A DNA stretch of 33,672 nucleotides from Acidobacteriota bacterium (GCA_027624045.1 JAQBUE010000040.1:1-33672); one strand, 5' to 3'. Positions 1-7,555 are shown, counted from the first letter of the stretch. Notes: a model not told the origin generated them from the sequence alone. Made by a program: numbers and translations.

Positions 1-15
1 CCCTTCAAATGGCAT

Positions 16-37
16 ATAGAGAAGACGTCTTTTCTAT
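16..37. repeat. 22-bp near-perfect palindrome downstream of the SirB1-like gene
   Basis: Two 11-nt arms meet at a central GACGTC. All positions pair except one G opposite T. The element lies about 27 bp past the stop codon of the minus-strand SirB1-like gene. No T-run follows on either strand, so it does not look like a standard intrinsic terminator. It could be a protein-binding palindrome or a weak transcript-end hairpin. Confidence 0.4.
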
Positions 38-63
38 GGTAATAGTTACTCTAAGACAGTCCA

Positions 64-894
64 CTAGTTTAGCGATACCTGACGCCGGCGAATGCCGAGG
101 ATCGATTTCTGAATCTCGGCGACGTCGGACGCCTCCGGGCACAGAGCAAGATACTGTTCGAGTTGCTCGACGGCCTGGCGAGAGTGGCCCAACTCGTGGT
201 GCAGAAAGGCGCGCTGCTTGTGCGTCTCGGGCGAGCCGGGGACCAAAATGAGAAACGCGTCGAGCGCCACCATGCACTTTCGATATTGGCGCGTTCGCAG
301 GTAGATCGATCGCAGGTTGTTGAGCATTCGAATCACGATTTGGCGGTTAGTTACAGCGCGCAGATGTTCGGTGGTGACTTCGGTTCGGCCGCTGATGGAA
401 CGGGCAAGGTCTCGGCAGTCCTCGACTTCCAGGATTCGTCCGCCGTGAAAGGGATCGATGAAGATAGCGCGCCGGTTGTCGTCGTACTTGAGAAGGAAGT
501 GTCCGGGAAGCCCGACGCCGTAAAAAGGGAGGCCCAGCCGGCGAGTGATCTCGAGGTAAACGACCGACAGAGTGATCGGAATCCCCACGCGGCGCTCGAT
601 GACATCGTTGAGGAAGCTGTTGCGCGGATCGTAATAGTCCTGCTCGTTGCCGCGGAAACCGAGTTCGCCGAAGAGATAGTCGTTGAGCCGGCCGATGCCG
701 GCAAAAGGATCGTATTCGTCTGGGAGGCGGCGGCTGGCCTCGGCGGCGAAAAGCTCGATTTGTTCAAGCTGCGCGGATAGATCGAGATCGGGGTATTCCA
801 GACGCGCCAGGATGAGAGCCGCCCTGCCGATCTCCACGGCGTGATCGGGGGCTGAGAAAAGCTGATCGAGTTGATCGCAGAGGCTGGCGTGCAA
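64..894 (-). CDS. SirB1-like transglutaminase-fold protein with C-terminal TPR region
   Basis: This 276-residue protein matches the SirB1/YchA family: an N-terminal transglutaminase-like fold followed by TPR-type helices. Family hallmarks visible are RRVGIPITLSVVYLEI (residues 101-116), GLPGHFLLK (128-136, with H132) and IFIDPFHGG (144-152, with D147). No cysteine sits where a transglutaminase nucleophile would be, as is usual in this family, so catalysis is not implied. Residues from about 195 on read as two helical TPR-like repeats. The start is a TTG at 894, supported by a GGAGA Shine-Dalgarno at 899-903 about five bases upstream. Biochemical function of the family is unclear. The gene is monocistronic as far as visible; its upstream minus-strand neighbour, the receiver-like gene, is 214 bp away. 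Confidence 0.85.
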   Translation of the reverse strand: MHASLCDQLDQLFSAPDHAVEIGRAALILARLEYPDLDLSAQLEQIELFAAEASRRLPDEYDPFAGIGRLNDYLFGELGFRGNEQDYYDPRNSFLNDVIERRVGIPITLSVVYLEITRRLGLPFYGVGLPGHFLLKYDDNRRAIFIDPFHGGRILEVEDCRDLARSISGRTEVTTEHLRAVTNRQIVIRMLNNLRSIYLRTRQYRKCMVALDAFLILVPGSPETHKQRAFLHHELGHSRQAVEQLEQYLALCPEASDVAEIQKSILGIRRRQVSLN

Positions 895-1108
895 GATTTC
901 TCCAGGCTAACGAGACCCGTGCGGGGTCATGAGTCCAGGATACAACTCCGCCGCCAGTTCTTTCAGGTTTCCAGCGCAGGCACGTCTTGTTGACAACGTT
1001 GAAGCGACGCACCGCGCCTCTATCTTTCGTCTCCGCGGGACGGCGGGCGCGGCATCCCACGGCATGCTGTGCTTCTCCATTTCCCCTTGAATACTTGCTT
1101 GGTTGAGG
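895..1108. other. Intergenic spacer between receiver-like and SirB1-like genes
   Basis: No convincing ORF, RNA gene or terminator was seen here. A TTGACA hexamer lies on the plus strand at 990-995, but it has no -10 at a usable distance and no plus-strand gene follows. The spacer presumably holds the promoter and ribosome-binding site of the minus-strand SirB1-like gene; only the Shine-Dalgarno sequence is obvious. Confidence 0.4.
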
Positions 1109-1537
1109 CTAACGGGAGGCACCCGATAGAGCGAGTTGGAGTTCGCTTTGGTCGACCGCCCGCAACGCCCCCTCGATCGTGCGGCGGACTTCGTCAGTCT
1201 CATAAGGTTCGACGAGCAAGTCGTAGCCCCCTCGCCACAAAACCTCAGACCAGAGATGTTCGTCGGCGCGCGGCGAACTTACGACGACGCTAGCCCGAAT
1301 GTCATTGTCGACAAGGTAGCGCAATACGTCGCACCAGTTGCCGTCCGGCAGTGAGACTTGAGTGACGACGACTTTAACTGGAGGCGATGTTTGAAGAAGC
1401 CTACGGGCTTCACTACAGGTACTGACAGTTAGTACTTCAAAGTCAAGCGACTGAATCGATCGCAGGAGCGGCGACCGACACTCAGGCGGCATGACCAATA
1501 ACGCCAGCGGTCTTGTCAATTTGCCCTCCCTCGACAT
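1109..1537 (-). CDS. Stand-alone degenerate receiver (pseudo-receiver) protein
   Basis: The 142-residue product has the length and alternating beta/alpha pattern of a CheY-like receiver domain with no output domain. Strand segments LALLVM, FEVLTV, KVVVTQ, ASVVVSS and YDLLVEP fall in receiver order. The residues needed for phosphorylation are replaced: the N-terminal acidic pair reads as MPPE, the position of the phosphoacceptor Asp reads as Gln in VVVTQVSLPDG, and the conserved Lys of the KP motif reads as Glu in VEPY. It is therefore probably a phosphorylation-independent receiver fold, perhaps a protein-interaction module. Start ATG at 1537; no strong Shine-Dalgarno is visible. Assignment rests on pattern similarity only, so a fast-diverged or unrelated Rossmann-like domain remains possible. 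Confidence 0.7.
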   Translation of the reverse strand: MSREGKLTRPLALLVMPPECRSPLLRSIQSLDFEVLTVSTCSEARRLLQTSPPVKVVVTQVSLPDGNWCDVLRYLVDNDIRASVVVSSPRADEHLWSEVLWRGGYDLLVEPYETDEVRRTIEGALRAVDQSELQLALSGASR

Positions 1538-1911
1538 GTCGTCTAGGGACCCAGAGGCGGGAGGCAGACCTTAAACCAAGCTACAGACGGCGTAAAACGA
1601 TGTCGACCTGTCTCGGGACTCGGGCTCTATGTTCTACGTTATTCCTTCTGGGATCGCAAGTCAACTGTTTCTTGCGCTGCTCGACGAGCGCTTGGTTGCG
1701 AGGGTCTCGAGCGTTTCAATACGCGGCTGGAAGAGTCTATTTTCAGGTATTCCAGCGAGCATTCGGCCCAGGGAGGCAAGGGTTTTCCTGTTTAGGGGAG
1801 CGCCGCTGTTTCGACAACCGCTGATTTGGTATAGTGGAACCGTTTATCGGAATGTCCACGAGCGGAAGCTCGCCGTATTGCGGCTGAGTTGGACGCGAAG
1901 GAAGGTGTCTG
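1538..1911. other. Divergent intergenic region before the molybdenum hydroxylase operon
   Basis: This 374-bp gap separates the minus-strand receiver-like gene from the plus-strand hydroxylase operon, so it should contain promoters for both. One extended -10 candidate for the operon is listed separately. Open frames here, such as the one from 1629 running into the iron-sulfur gene, lack family resemblance and a ribosome-binding site, and I do not call them. No tRNA, riboswitch or terminator was recognised. Confidence 0.5.
1827..1835 (+). promoter_or_regulatory. Candidate extended -10 promoter for the hydroxylase operon
   Basis: TGGTATAGT is an extended -10 (TGn followed by TATAGT). The same TATAGT hexamer is used by the much stronger candidate promoter in front of rpsL. 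There is no good -35 at 16-18 bp; a TCGACA lies only 13 bp upstream. A start near 1842 would leave a leader of about 70 nt before the GTG at 1912. Confidence 0.4.
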
Positions 1912-2547
1912 GTGAGTTCGAAAAAGACCACGGAAGAACCCCCGCAGACTCGGCAGTCCAACGGTTTTTCGCGGCGCACGTTCATACAAGGCGTCGGCGT
2001 GGGAACCGGGACCGCTGGGGCGCTCCTCACAACGGAAGCCGAGGCGGCTCCGGCGGGCGGCGTTGTCGGCCCGGGTCCGGTGCCGATGACGCTTAAGATC
2101 AACGGCAAGAGTCGCAGTCTGGAGGCCGAGCCGCGCGTGACCCTGCTGGACGCGCTGCGCAACCGGCTCGATATGACCGGAGCCAAGAAGGTTTGTGACC
2201 GCGCGACCTGCGGGGCCTGTACGGTGATCGTCGACGGCCAACCGGTTTACTCCTGCACGATGCTTGCGATCGAGGCCCAAGGGCGCGAGATTCGCACGAT
2301 CGAAAGCATGTCGCCGAATGATCCGGTACCAAGGAATTTTGTAAAGCACGACGCCCAGCAGTGCGGTTTCTGCACGCCGGGCTTTGTGATGGCTTGTCAG
2401 TCTTTCCTTGAGAATAATCCGAATCCATCGCAGGCGGATGTGGAAGCCGGCCTGAGCGGGAATATCTGCCGATGCGGTACGTACGTGGGTTTGAGAATGG
2501 CCGCGCTCGACGCCGCCAAGGAAGTGAAGGGGGCTCGCCGTGGCTAA
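1912..2547 (+). CDS. Tat-exported [2Fe-2S] subunit of a xanthine dehydrogenase-family molybdenum hydroxylase
   Basis: The 211-residue small subunit passes electrons from the molybdenum centre to FAD through two [2Fe-2S] clusters. The plant-type ferredoxin cluster ligands are C95, C100, C103 and C115. The second cluster ligands are C151, C154 (CGFC), C186 and C188 (CRC). The N terminus carries a twin-arginine signal, SRRTFIQ at residues 20-26, followed by a hydrophobic glycine/alanine stretch, so the complex is probably folded in the cytoplasm and exported. The GTG start is supported by a GGAAGG sequence ending seven bases upstream. It overlaps the next gene by eight bases. The family includes aldehyde, xanthine and isoquinoline-type dehydrogenases; the substrate cannot be read from this subunit. 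It resembles the PaoA/IorA type, which also carry Tat signals. Confidence 0.92.
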   Translation: MSSKKTTEEPPQTRQSNGFSRRTFIQGVGVGTGTAGALLTTEAEAAPAGGVVGPGPVPMTLKINGKSRSLEAEPRVTLLDALRNRLDMTGAKKVCDRATCGACTVIVDGQPVYSCTMLAIEAQGREIRTIESMSPNDPVPRNFVKHDAQQCGFCTPGFVMACQSFLENNPNPSQADVEAGLSGNICRCGTYVGLRMAALDAAKEVKGARRG

Positions 2548-4702
2548 CACCTATGATTGGCCGAGTGTAGAAGACCGCAGCATCATCGGCAGCCGGGTCA
2601 GCCGACTCGATGGGCCGGATAAGTCCACGGGTCGCGCGAAGTATGCCTACGACCGCAACCCCGAAGGGCTCTTGACCGGCCGTTTGGTGGTTTCTCCCCA
2701 CGCCAACGCCCGCATCAAGAAGATTGACGCCAGCGGCGCGGAAGCGACGAAGGGCGTCCGCGGCGTCGTCCTGATCAAGGACGTCGGTGACGAAGTGCAA
2801 TGGGTCGGCGACGAGATCGCCGCCATAGCGGCCGATACCGAAGAACTTGCCCGCGACGCGGTCGCGAAGGTCAAGGTCGAGTATGAGGTGCTGCCGCATC
2901 TCGTCAACGACGAGGACGTCAAGAAGGCCGGCAACCGGGTCACGCCCGACCAGGACGATAGCGCCGGCGACGTCGCCAAGGCGCTGCAAGACGCGGACGT
3001 AACGCACGAGGGGTACTACGGCGTCGCGACCATCACTCACTGCTGTCTCGAACCTCACGGCAATACGGTGCTCTGGGAGGGCGAGAAGGATATCACCGTC
3101 TGGGCGTCGACGCAGGCCGTGGGACGTATCGGAGCGGACCTCGCGAAGAACCTGGCGGCGGATCCGTCGCTGCCCAAGATCAGCCCGAGCGACGTTCATG
3201 TGATCACGCCTTACATGGGCGGCGGCTTCGGGTCGAAGTTCGCGATCGATTCCTGGGGCATCGCAGCGGCGAAGCTCTCAAGGATGACCGGACGTCCGGT
3301 CAAGATTATGCTCGACCGGCACGAGGAGCTGAAGATTGCCGGCGGACGGCCTTCCTGGTACGGCAACGTCAAGGTGGGCGCCAAGAAGGACGGCACGCTG
3401 ACGGCTTTCGAAAGCGAAACATGGTCGACGAGCGGCATGGGGCGCGGCAGCAAGGCGCAACTGCCTTACGTGCTGACCGAGTTGAAGGACACTCGCATCC
3501 GGCACGTCACAGTGGCGACCAACACGGGACCCGCGCGCGCCTGGAGAGCTCCGCGCCACCCGCAATGCGCCGTGATTACCCACTGCGCTCTGACGGATCT
3601 GGCGGCGAAGCTCGACATGGACCCGGTGGCGTTCTTCAAGAAGAACGCCGACTTAACGCCACGCCCCGATGTCTATCGGGCCGAGCTCGACAAAGCCGCT
3701 GAACTGATCGACTGGGCCGGCAAGTATCACAAACCGGGCGCGGGTTCTGGTCATGTTCGGCGCGGGGTGGGCCTTTCGATCCATACCTGGGGCGGGGCGC
3801 CTCACGACAGCCAGTGCCGGGTCACGATCGAACCCGACGGCGCCGTGACCGCCGAACTCGGCAGCCAGGACCTCGGCGTTGGCACTTGGACTGTAATCGC
3901 CATGGTGCTTGCCGAGACCGTCGGGTTGCCGCTCTCGCAGGTGAAGGTCAACATCGGCGACAGCAGGTATCCTCCTTCGGGCCCTTCGGGCGGCAGCACG
4001 ACCGTGGGCGGCGTTTCTTCCTCGACGCGGCGCGCGGCAGTGAATGCCGTCGAGAAGCTGAAGGAGAAAGTCGCGGCCGACCTTGGGGCTTCATCGAAGG
4101 ACGACATTGAGGCTAAGGGTGGTCAACTGCGGCTGAAGTCGAATCCCAAGAAGGCGATGACTTGGGCCGCCGCCTGCCGCAAGCTGGGGACCGAGACGAT
4201 CTCAGAAATCGGCAACCAGCCGGACCGGGACGGCGGCAAGCTCGCCGACCAGGGCGTCGGCGGGGTCCAGATGGCCGATGTTTCCGTCGACATGGAGACC
4301 GGCATCGTCACGATGAACAAGATGGTGGCGGTGCAGGATTGCGGCCTCATCATTGATCTGAAGACGGCGGAAAGCCAGGTCTACGGCGCGATGATCATGG
4401 GCATCTGCTCGGCCCTTTGGGAAGAGCGTGTCTATGACGAGATTAGCGGGGCTTACCTGAACGCCGACATGGAGTTCTACAAGCTGGCCGGCATCGGTGA
4501 TATCGGCGAGCTGGTGGTCCACATGATGACGGGTGTTTACGATGACCGGGGCGTGATCGGGCTCGGTGAACCTCCGGCGGTATCGCCGATGGCGGCGATT
4601 TCGAACGCGGTGTTCAACGCGATCGGAGTCAGGGTGCCGACGGTTCCATTGACGCCGGATAAAGTGCTGGCGGCCCTTGAGAAAAAGGGAGGTATGGCGT
4701 AA
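2540..4702 (+). CDS. Molybdopterin-binding catalytic subunit, xanthine dehydrogenase/aldehyde oxidase family
   Basis: The 720-residue large subunit binds the molybdenum cofactor and hydroxylates the substrate. Visible family motifs are the GGGFGSK cofactor loop (residues 227-233), RAWRAPRHPQ, a Ser/Gly-rich cofactor segment around SGPSGGSTTVGG, and the C-terminal GLGEPP motif whose E677 corresponds to the catalytic glutamate. The CO dehydrogenase signature AYRCSFR is absent, so this is not a form I CO dehydrogenase. No signal peptide is present; co-export with the Tat-bearing small subunit is expected. The GTG start overlaps the upstream gene by eight bases with a G-rich ribosome-binding site. 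An aldehyde or an N-heterocycle is the likely substrate class, but the specificity is not readable. No XdhC-type or cofactor-maturation gene is in the window. Confidence 0.92.
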   Translation: MANTYDWPSVEDRSIIGSRVSRLDGPDKSTGRAKYAYDRNPEGLLTGRLVVSPHANARIKKIDASGAEATKGVRGVVLIKDVGDEVQWVGDEIAAIAADTEELARDAVAKVKVEYEVLPHLVNDEDVKKAGNRVTPDQDDSAGDVAKALQDADVTHEGYYGVATITHCCLEPHGNTVLWEGEKDITVWASTQAVGRIGADLAKNLAADPSLPKISPSDVHVITPYMGGGFGSKFAIDSWGIAAAKLSRMTGRPVKIMLDRHEELKIAGGRPSWYGNVKVGAKKDGTLTAFESETWSTSGMGRGSKAQLPYVLTELKDTRIRHVTVATNTGPARAWRAPRHPQCAVITHCALTDLAAKLDMDPVAFFKKNADLTPRPDVYRAELDKAAELIDWAGKYHKPGAGSGHVRRGVGLSIHTWGGAPHDSQCRVTIEPDGAVTAELGSQDLGVGTWTVIAMVLAETVGLPLSQVKVNIGDSRYPPSGPSGGSTTVGGVSSSTRRAAVNAVEKLKEKVAADLGASSKDDIEAKGGQLRLKSNPKKAMTWAAACRKLGTETISEIGNQPDRDGGKLADQGVGGVQMADVSVDMETGIVTMNKMVAVQDCGLIIDLKTAESQVYGAMIMGICSALWEERVYDEISGAYLNADMEFYKLAGIGDIGELVVHMMTGVYDDRGVIGLGEPPAVSPMAAISNAVFNAIGVRVPTVPLTPDKVLAALEKKGGMA

Positions 4703-5655
4703 TGCAAGCATTTGAATATGCATCTCCGAGTTCCGTCAAGGAAGCGGTGGGTCTGCTTTCCTCTAGTTGGGGGGAGACGGACGTATTGGCTGGCGGCACT
4801 GATCTGCTGAGCTTGCTCAAGGAGCGTCTCCATACTCCGAAGCGCGTCGTCAGCTTGAGGAACGTCTCTGGCCTGAACGGCGTAAGCGCGACCCAAATCG
4901 GCGCGACGGCCACGATTGACGCTCTGACGAAGAGCAAGGGTATGCCGGCGGCGCTTGTTCAGGCAGCCGAAGGCATCACCAGCCCGCAGATGCGCGTCAT
5001 GGGCACGGTGGGCGGCGAGCTATTACAGCGGCCCCGCTGCTGGTATTTCCGCAACGGCTATGGCTTGCTGGCGAAAGACTCTAGCGGCAAGGCGCTTGTG
5101 CCAGGCGGCGAAAATCAGTACCACGCCATCCTCGGCAACAAAGGGCCGGCCTACTTTGTGAGCGCATCCAGTCTGGCGCCGGCGCTGATTGCTTTGGATG
5201 CGACGGTAACGGTCGTGGGTCCTGACGGCGAAGAGGAGATATCGGCCGAAAAACTCTTCCGTACACCGGCCGGTGACAACGAGCGAGAGAATGCGCTGAA
5301 GCCAAATCAGATTCTGATCGCGATCAAGATTCCGGGCGGAGCTGTCAAAAGCGCGACTTACGAAGTGCGGCAACGCCAGTTGATGGACTGGCCGTTGGTA
5401 GGGGCTTCGGTGGCGCTCAAGATGAACGGCGGTACGGTCGAGAGCGCTCGTATCGTATTGGGTCACGTTGCTCCCACGCCGTGGCGGTCGTCGGAGGCTG
5501 AGCGGGCTTTGACCGGCAAATCGATTTCCGAAGAGACGGCGATGGCGGCGGCCAAGGCCGCCGTGGCGGGGGCGACGCCGTTGAGCCGCAACAAACATAA
5601 GGTGCAGCTCGCGAGCGTCGCGGTCAAGCGCGCGATCTTGAGGGCAGCCGGTTAA
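4702..5655 (+). CDS. FAD-binding subunit of the molybdenum hydroxylase
   Basis: The 317-residue protein is a CoxM/PaoB-type flavoprotein that passes electrons to an external acceptor. The FAD-binding segments LAGGTDLL (residues 29-36) and MGTVGGELLQR (100-110) are present, and the C-terminal domain has the usual CO dehydrogenase flavoprotein pattern. The PaoB-like loop after RPRCWYFR (residues 113-142) holds only C113; it is also the only cysteine in the protein, so the extra [4Fe-4S] cluster known from PaoB cannot be ligated here in the usual way. The start ATG overlaps the upstream stop in TAATG, indicating translational coupling. Gene order Fe-S, Mo, FAD differs from the Fe-S, FAD, Mo order of paoABC. 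Confidence 0.92.
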   Translation: MQAFEYASPSSVKEAVGLLSSSWGETDVLAGGTDLLSLLKERLHTPKRVVSLRNVSGLNGVSATQIGATATIDALTKSKGMPAALVQAAEGITSPQMRVMGTVGGELLQRPRCWYFRNGYGLLAKDSSGKALVPGGENQYHAILGNKGPAYFVSASSLAPALIALDATVTVVGPDGEEEISAEKLFRTPAGDNERENALKPNQILIAIKIPGGAVKSATYEVRQRQLMDWPLVGASVALKMNGGTVESARIVLGHVAPTPWRSSEAERALTGKSISEETAMAAAKAAVAGATPLSRNKHKVQLASVAVKRAILRAAG

Positions 5656-5700
5656 CGTCAGGAATGCGGGGTTGGGCCTGGCTCCACGCCCCCAAAAGCT

Positions 5701-5916
5701 ATGCAAGTAGCGCCTCCATACAAAGTGGTGGGTCCGCGTTGCGACGCGTTGCGCTGGAAGGGTATGTTCATTTCGACCGAGGAAGAACAAGACCCCGCGA
5801 AGGCCGACGGCAGTAATTTCTGGTGTGTCTACACACAGAGATGTGTGGGGCCTGATGGCACCTCTGTCAGTCATCAGACTTGCACAGCGTCGCGTTCGTG
5901 TTTCGACCCGCTCTGA
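5701..5916 (+). CDS. Small cysteine-rich protein of unknown function
   Basis: A 71-residue reading frame begins 45 bp after the flavoprotein stop. It has five cysteines (C14, C42, C48, C61, C67) spread like a small disulfide or metal-binding protein, with the segments CDALRWKGMF, FWCVYTQRCVGPDG and SRSCFDPL. It has no signal peptide and no transmembrane segment. The ATG at 5701 has no clear Shine-Dalgarno, and the next ATG at 5764 has GGAAGGG only one base away, so the start is uncertain. The composition looks protein-like rather than random, and I have a weak impression of similar short proteins in Acidobacteriota. No function can be assigned. Confidence 0.5.
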   Translation: MQVAPPYKVVGPRCDALRWKGMFISTEEEQDPAKADGSNFWCVYTQRCVGPDGTSVSHQTCTASRSCFDPL

Positions 5917-5990
5917 ATGGGGCGGTCAGGTTCGGTACAATCGCAATAGGCCGCCAAAAGGCGACTCGCGAAGTTCACAGGAGGATCATC

Positions 5991-6677
5991 ATGAGAGGCT
6001 TTCGTTTAGCTAGCTTGATTGGCGTATCGTTGGTCATCGTTGCAACGGTCAGTGCGGCGGACATCCGTGGCACCTACGTCGAGGCCAGGAACGCGGAGGT
6101 TTACACCTCTTCTTGCTACGCCAACTCGGAGTTGGGGCTTGACGGCAACTTGGCCGTGATGACCTGGCGGATCGAAGAGGGTAGCTGGAACAATGTGTCG
6201 CTGAATGGGCTCGGTGTCGCGGCGGCGGTCAGAGCCAGCTCGACATTGGGTGATCCTTTCCACACTCCGTATCCCGCGAAAGCGGTCTTGATTTTTGATG
6301 AAAAGGCCACGCCGGAACAGCGTGTGGCCCTTGAGGGCTTCGTGAAGGAGATGGGTGGCGAGCTTCTGGAGACGGTCGTCAACCGCACGTCCGCGCCGAT
6401 CTCGATGACGTTTGAGGGCGGCTTGCATGCGCGCCGGGCGAGGGTCGAAGTGGGCGACTTGATCACGGTCCAGACGCGCCCCGTGACCGACAGCGACTCG
6501 CTTTGTCACCTCGATGACCTGTACTTCACGCCGCTGGTAAGCCTGGACCACGCGATGGCCGCGTTCGGCGAGCAGACGCGTTTCAACGGCGACGGGCTGG
6601 ACATTCGCTTTGACCAGCGAAACCGCAGTAACGCGTTCATCGGCTCGTTCCACTTCAACGGGGCGGTCAGCGACTAA
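5991..6677 (+). CDS. Secreted DUF1326-like protein
   Basis: A 228-residue protein with an N-terminal Sec signal (MRGFRLASLIGV, then a hydrophobic core ending near VSAA). The mature part begins IRGTYVEARNAEVYTSSC, the typical opening of DUF1326 proteins, followed by AVMTWRIEEGSW and YPAKAVLIFDE, which also fit that family. The open frame extends upstream to 5880, but the ATG at 5991 is preceded by AGGAGG at 5979-5984 and starts the signal peptide, so it is preferred. The function of DUF1326 is unknown. A strong intrinsic terminator follows. The preceding gene is the small cysteine-rich frame, 74 bp upstream of this start. Confidence 0.8.
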   Translation: MRGFRLASLIGVSLVIVATVSAADIRGTYVEARNAEVYTSSCYANSELGLDGNLAVMTWRIEEGSWNNVSLNGLGVAAAVRASSTLGDPFHTPYPAKAVLIFDEKATPEQRVALEGFVKEMGGELLETVVNRTSAPISMTFEGGLHARRARVEVGDLITVQTRPVTDSDSLCHLDDLYFTPLVSLDHAMAAFGEQTRFNGDGLDIRFDQRNRSNAFIGSFHFNGAVSD

Positions 6678-6707
6678 ACCTGCACCGGCTCACGGAAAGT
6701 TCCAGGG

Positions 6708-6742
6708 AGGGGGCCTTTGTCCGAAGGCCCCCTTTCCTTTTC
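6708..6742 (+). terminator. Intrinsic terminator after the DUF1326-like gene
   Basis: A ten-base-pair stem, AGGGGGCCTT (6708-6717) against AAGGCCCCCT (6724-6733), encloses a six-base loop and runs into TTTCCTTTTCC. It lies 30 bp past the stop codon at 6677. Both the GC-rich stem and the T-rich tail fit rho-independent termination. Confidence 0.85.
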
Positions 6743-6826
6743 CGCCGCACACAGCGACCCGAGAGCGCGAAGTAACCTGCGTGATGTTTAGCACGTAGGT
6801 TCTTATATGGGAGGGGATATTTTTTG

Positions 6827-7492
6827 ATGAGAACGAACATCCTGGCTGCGATTTGTTTTGGCCTGGCGATGCTGATTGTGCTTCCGGGGTTGATCGCGCT
6901 GCCGGCCCTGTCGGCGGATTTCACCGTCGAGGCGGCGGGCGCCGCGCCAAGGGAAGGCGTGCCGGCGGCCGTAGCCGCGCTCCTGCAGGCCGATGGGGTG
7001 CGCGTGAAAGGGCCGGACGCAAAGATCGTCGCCGAGCTGTGGGGCCGCAAGGCGGCGTTCGAGGGCAATCCGGCGGCGGGCTTTGGGATTCGATTCGACA
7101 ATATCCCCGAGGGAGTGCTGATCGGGCTCATTCGATTTCCGGAAAACCGCTCCGACTACCGCGAACAGCATGTTCCAGCGGGCGTGTATACGCTGCGTTA
7201 CGGCCTGCATCCAGAGGACGGCGACCATATGGGAGTCGCGCCCAGCCGGGATTTCGTGCTCCTGACGCCGGCTGCGGCCGATACCGAGGCGACGAAAAAC
7301 TACGGATTCGACGACATGGTCGAGCTGAGCTACAAGGTGGGCAATTCCCACCCGACCGTGATGCGGGCGGCGCTGCCGGAGGGTGATGGAGCCCTGAATA
7401 TCTGGCAGGACGACCTGGAGCAGTGGGTGGTGGACCTGAAGGTGGCCGGCGGCGCCGTCGGGATCATCATCTATGGCCATGCCGAGGAGTAG
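6827..7492 (+). CDS. Secreted protein of unknown function
   Basis: The product is 221 residues long with a Sec-type signal peptide: MRTNILAAICFGLAML continues hydrophobic to about residue 25, with likely cleavage near ALSA. The mature protein contains IPEGVLIGLIRFPENRSDYR, HVPAGVYTLRYGLHP and DHMGVAPSRDFVLLTP, suggesting a compact beta-rich extracytoplasmic domain. I cannot place it in a named family, although a DUF2911-like relationship was considered. The reading frame can begin one codon earlier at TTG 6824. The ATG at 6827 is chosen because GGGAGGGG at 6810-6817 lies nine bases upstream. It stands alone between a terminator and the rpsL promoter. Confidence 0.75.
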   Translation: MRTNILAAICFGLAMLIVLPGLIALPALSADFTVEAAGAAPREGVPAAVAALLQADGVRVKGPDAKIVAELWGRKAAFEGNPAAGFGIRFDNIPEGVLIGLIRFPENRSDYREQHVPAGVYTLRYGLHPEDGDHMGVAPSRDFVLLTPAAADTEATKNYGFDDMVELSYKVGNSHPTVMRAALPEGDGALNIWQDDLEQWVVDLKVAGGAVGIIIYGHAEE

Positions 7493-7499
7493 CCGAAAT

Positions 7500-7515
7500 C
7501 CCGCAAAAATGCGGG
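7500..7515 (+). terminator. Weak hairpin after the secreted protein gene
   Basis: CCCGCA (7500-7505) pairs with TGCGGG (7510-7515) around an AAAA loop, seven bases past the stop codon. There is no T-run after it. It may insulate the upstream gene from the rpsL promoter that begins at 7522, but it is a weak terminator candidate. Confidence 0.35.
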
Positions 7516-7521
7516 GTTGCA

Positions 7522-7551
7522 TTGACAGGGCTTTAGGAATTTCGTTATAGT
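7522..7551 (+). promoter_or_regulatory. Sigma-70 promoter of the rpsL (str) operon
   Basis: A perfect TTGACA -35 (7522-7527) is followed after 18 bp by TATAGT (7546-7551). Transcription would start near 7558 and give a leader of about 275 nt before rpsL. This is the best promoter match in the window and lies ahead of the large translation/transcription cluster. Confidence 0.8.
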
Positions 7552-7555
7552 GACC

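Noticed and set aside
990..995. TTGACA as a plus-strand promoter
   Set aside because: No -10 at suitable spacing and no plus-strand gene downstream.
1629..2096. Plus-strand frame running into the [2Fe-2S] gene
   Set aside because: No ribosome-binding site or family match, and it overlaps the Tat signal region of the real gene.
2099..3199. 366-codon minus-strand frame opposite the hydroxylase genes
   Set aside because: It overlaps two well-identified genes and encodes a low-complexity, Arg-rich product.
4702..5655. Form I CO dehydrogenase (coxSLM) identity for the Mo operon
   Set aside because: The large subunit lacks the AYRCSFR active-site signature and the small subunit has a Tat signal, so a general aldehyde/xanthine-type hydroxylase is the safer call.
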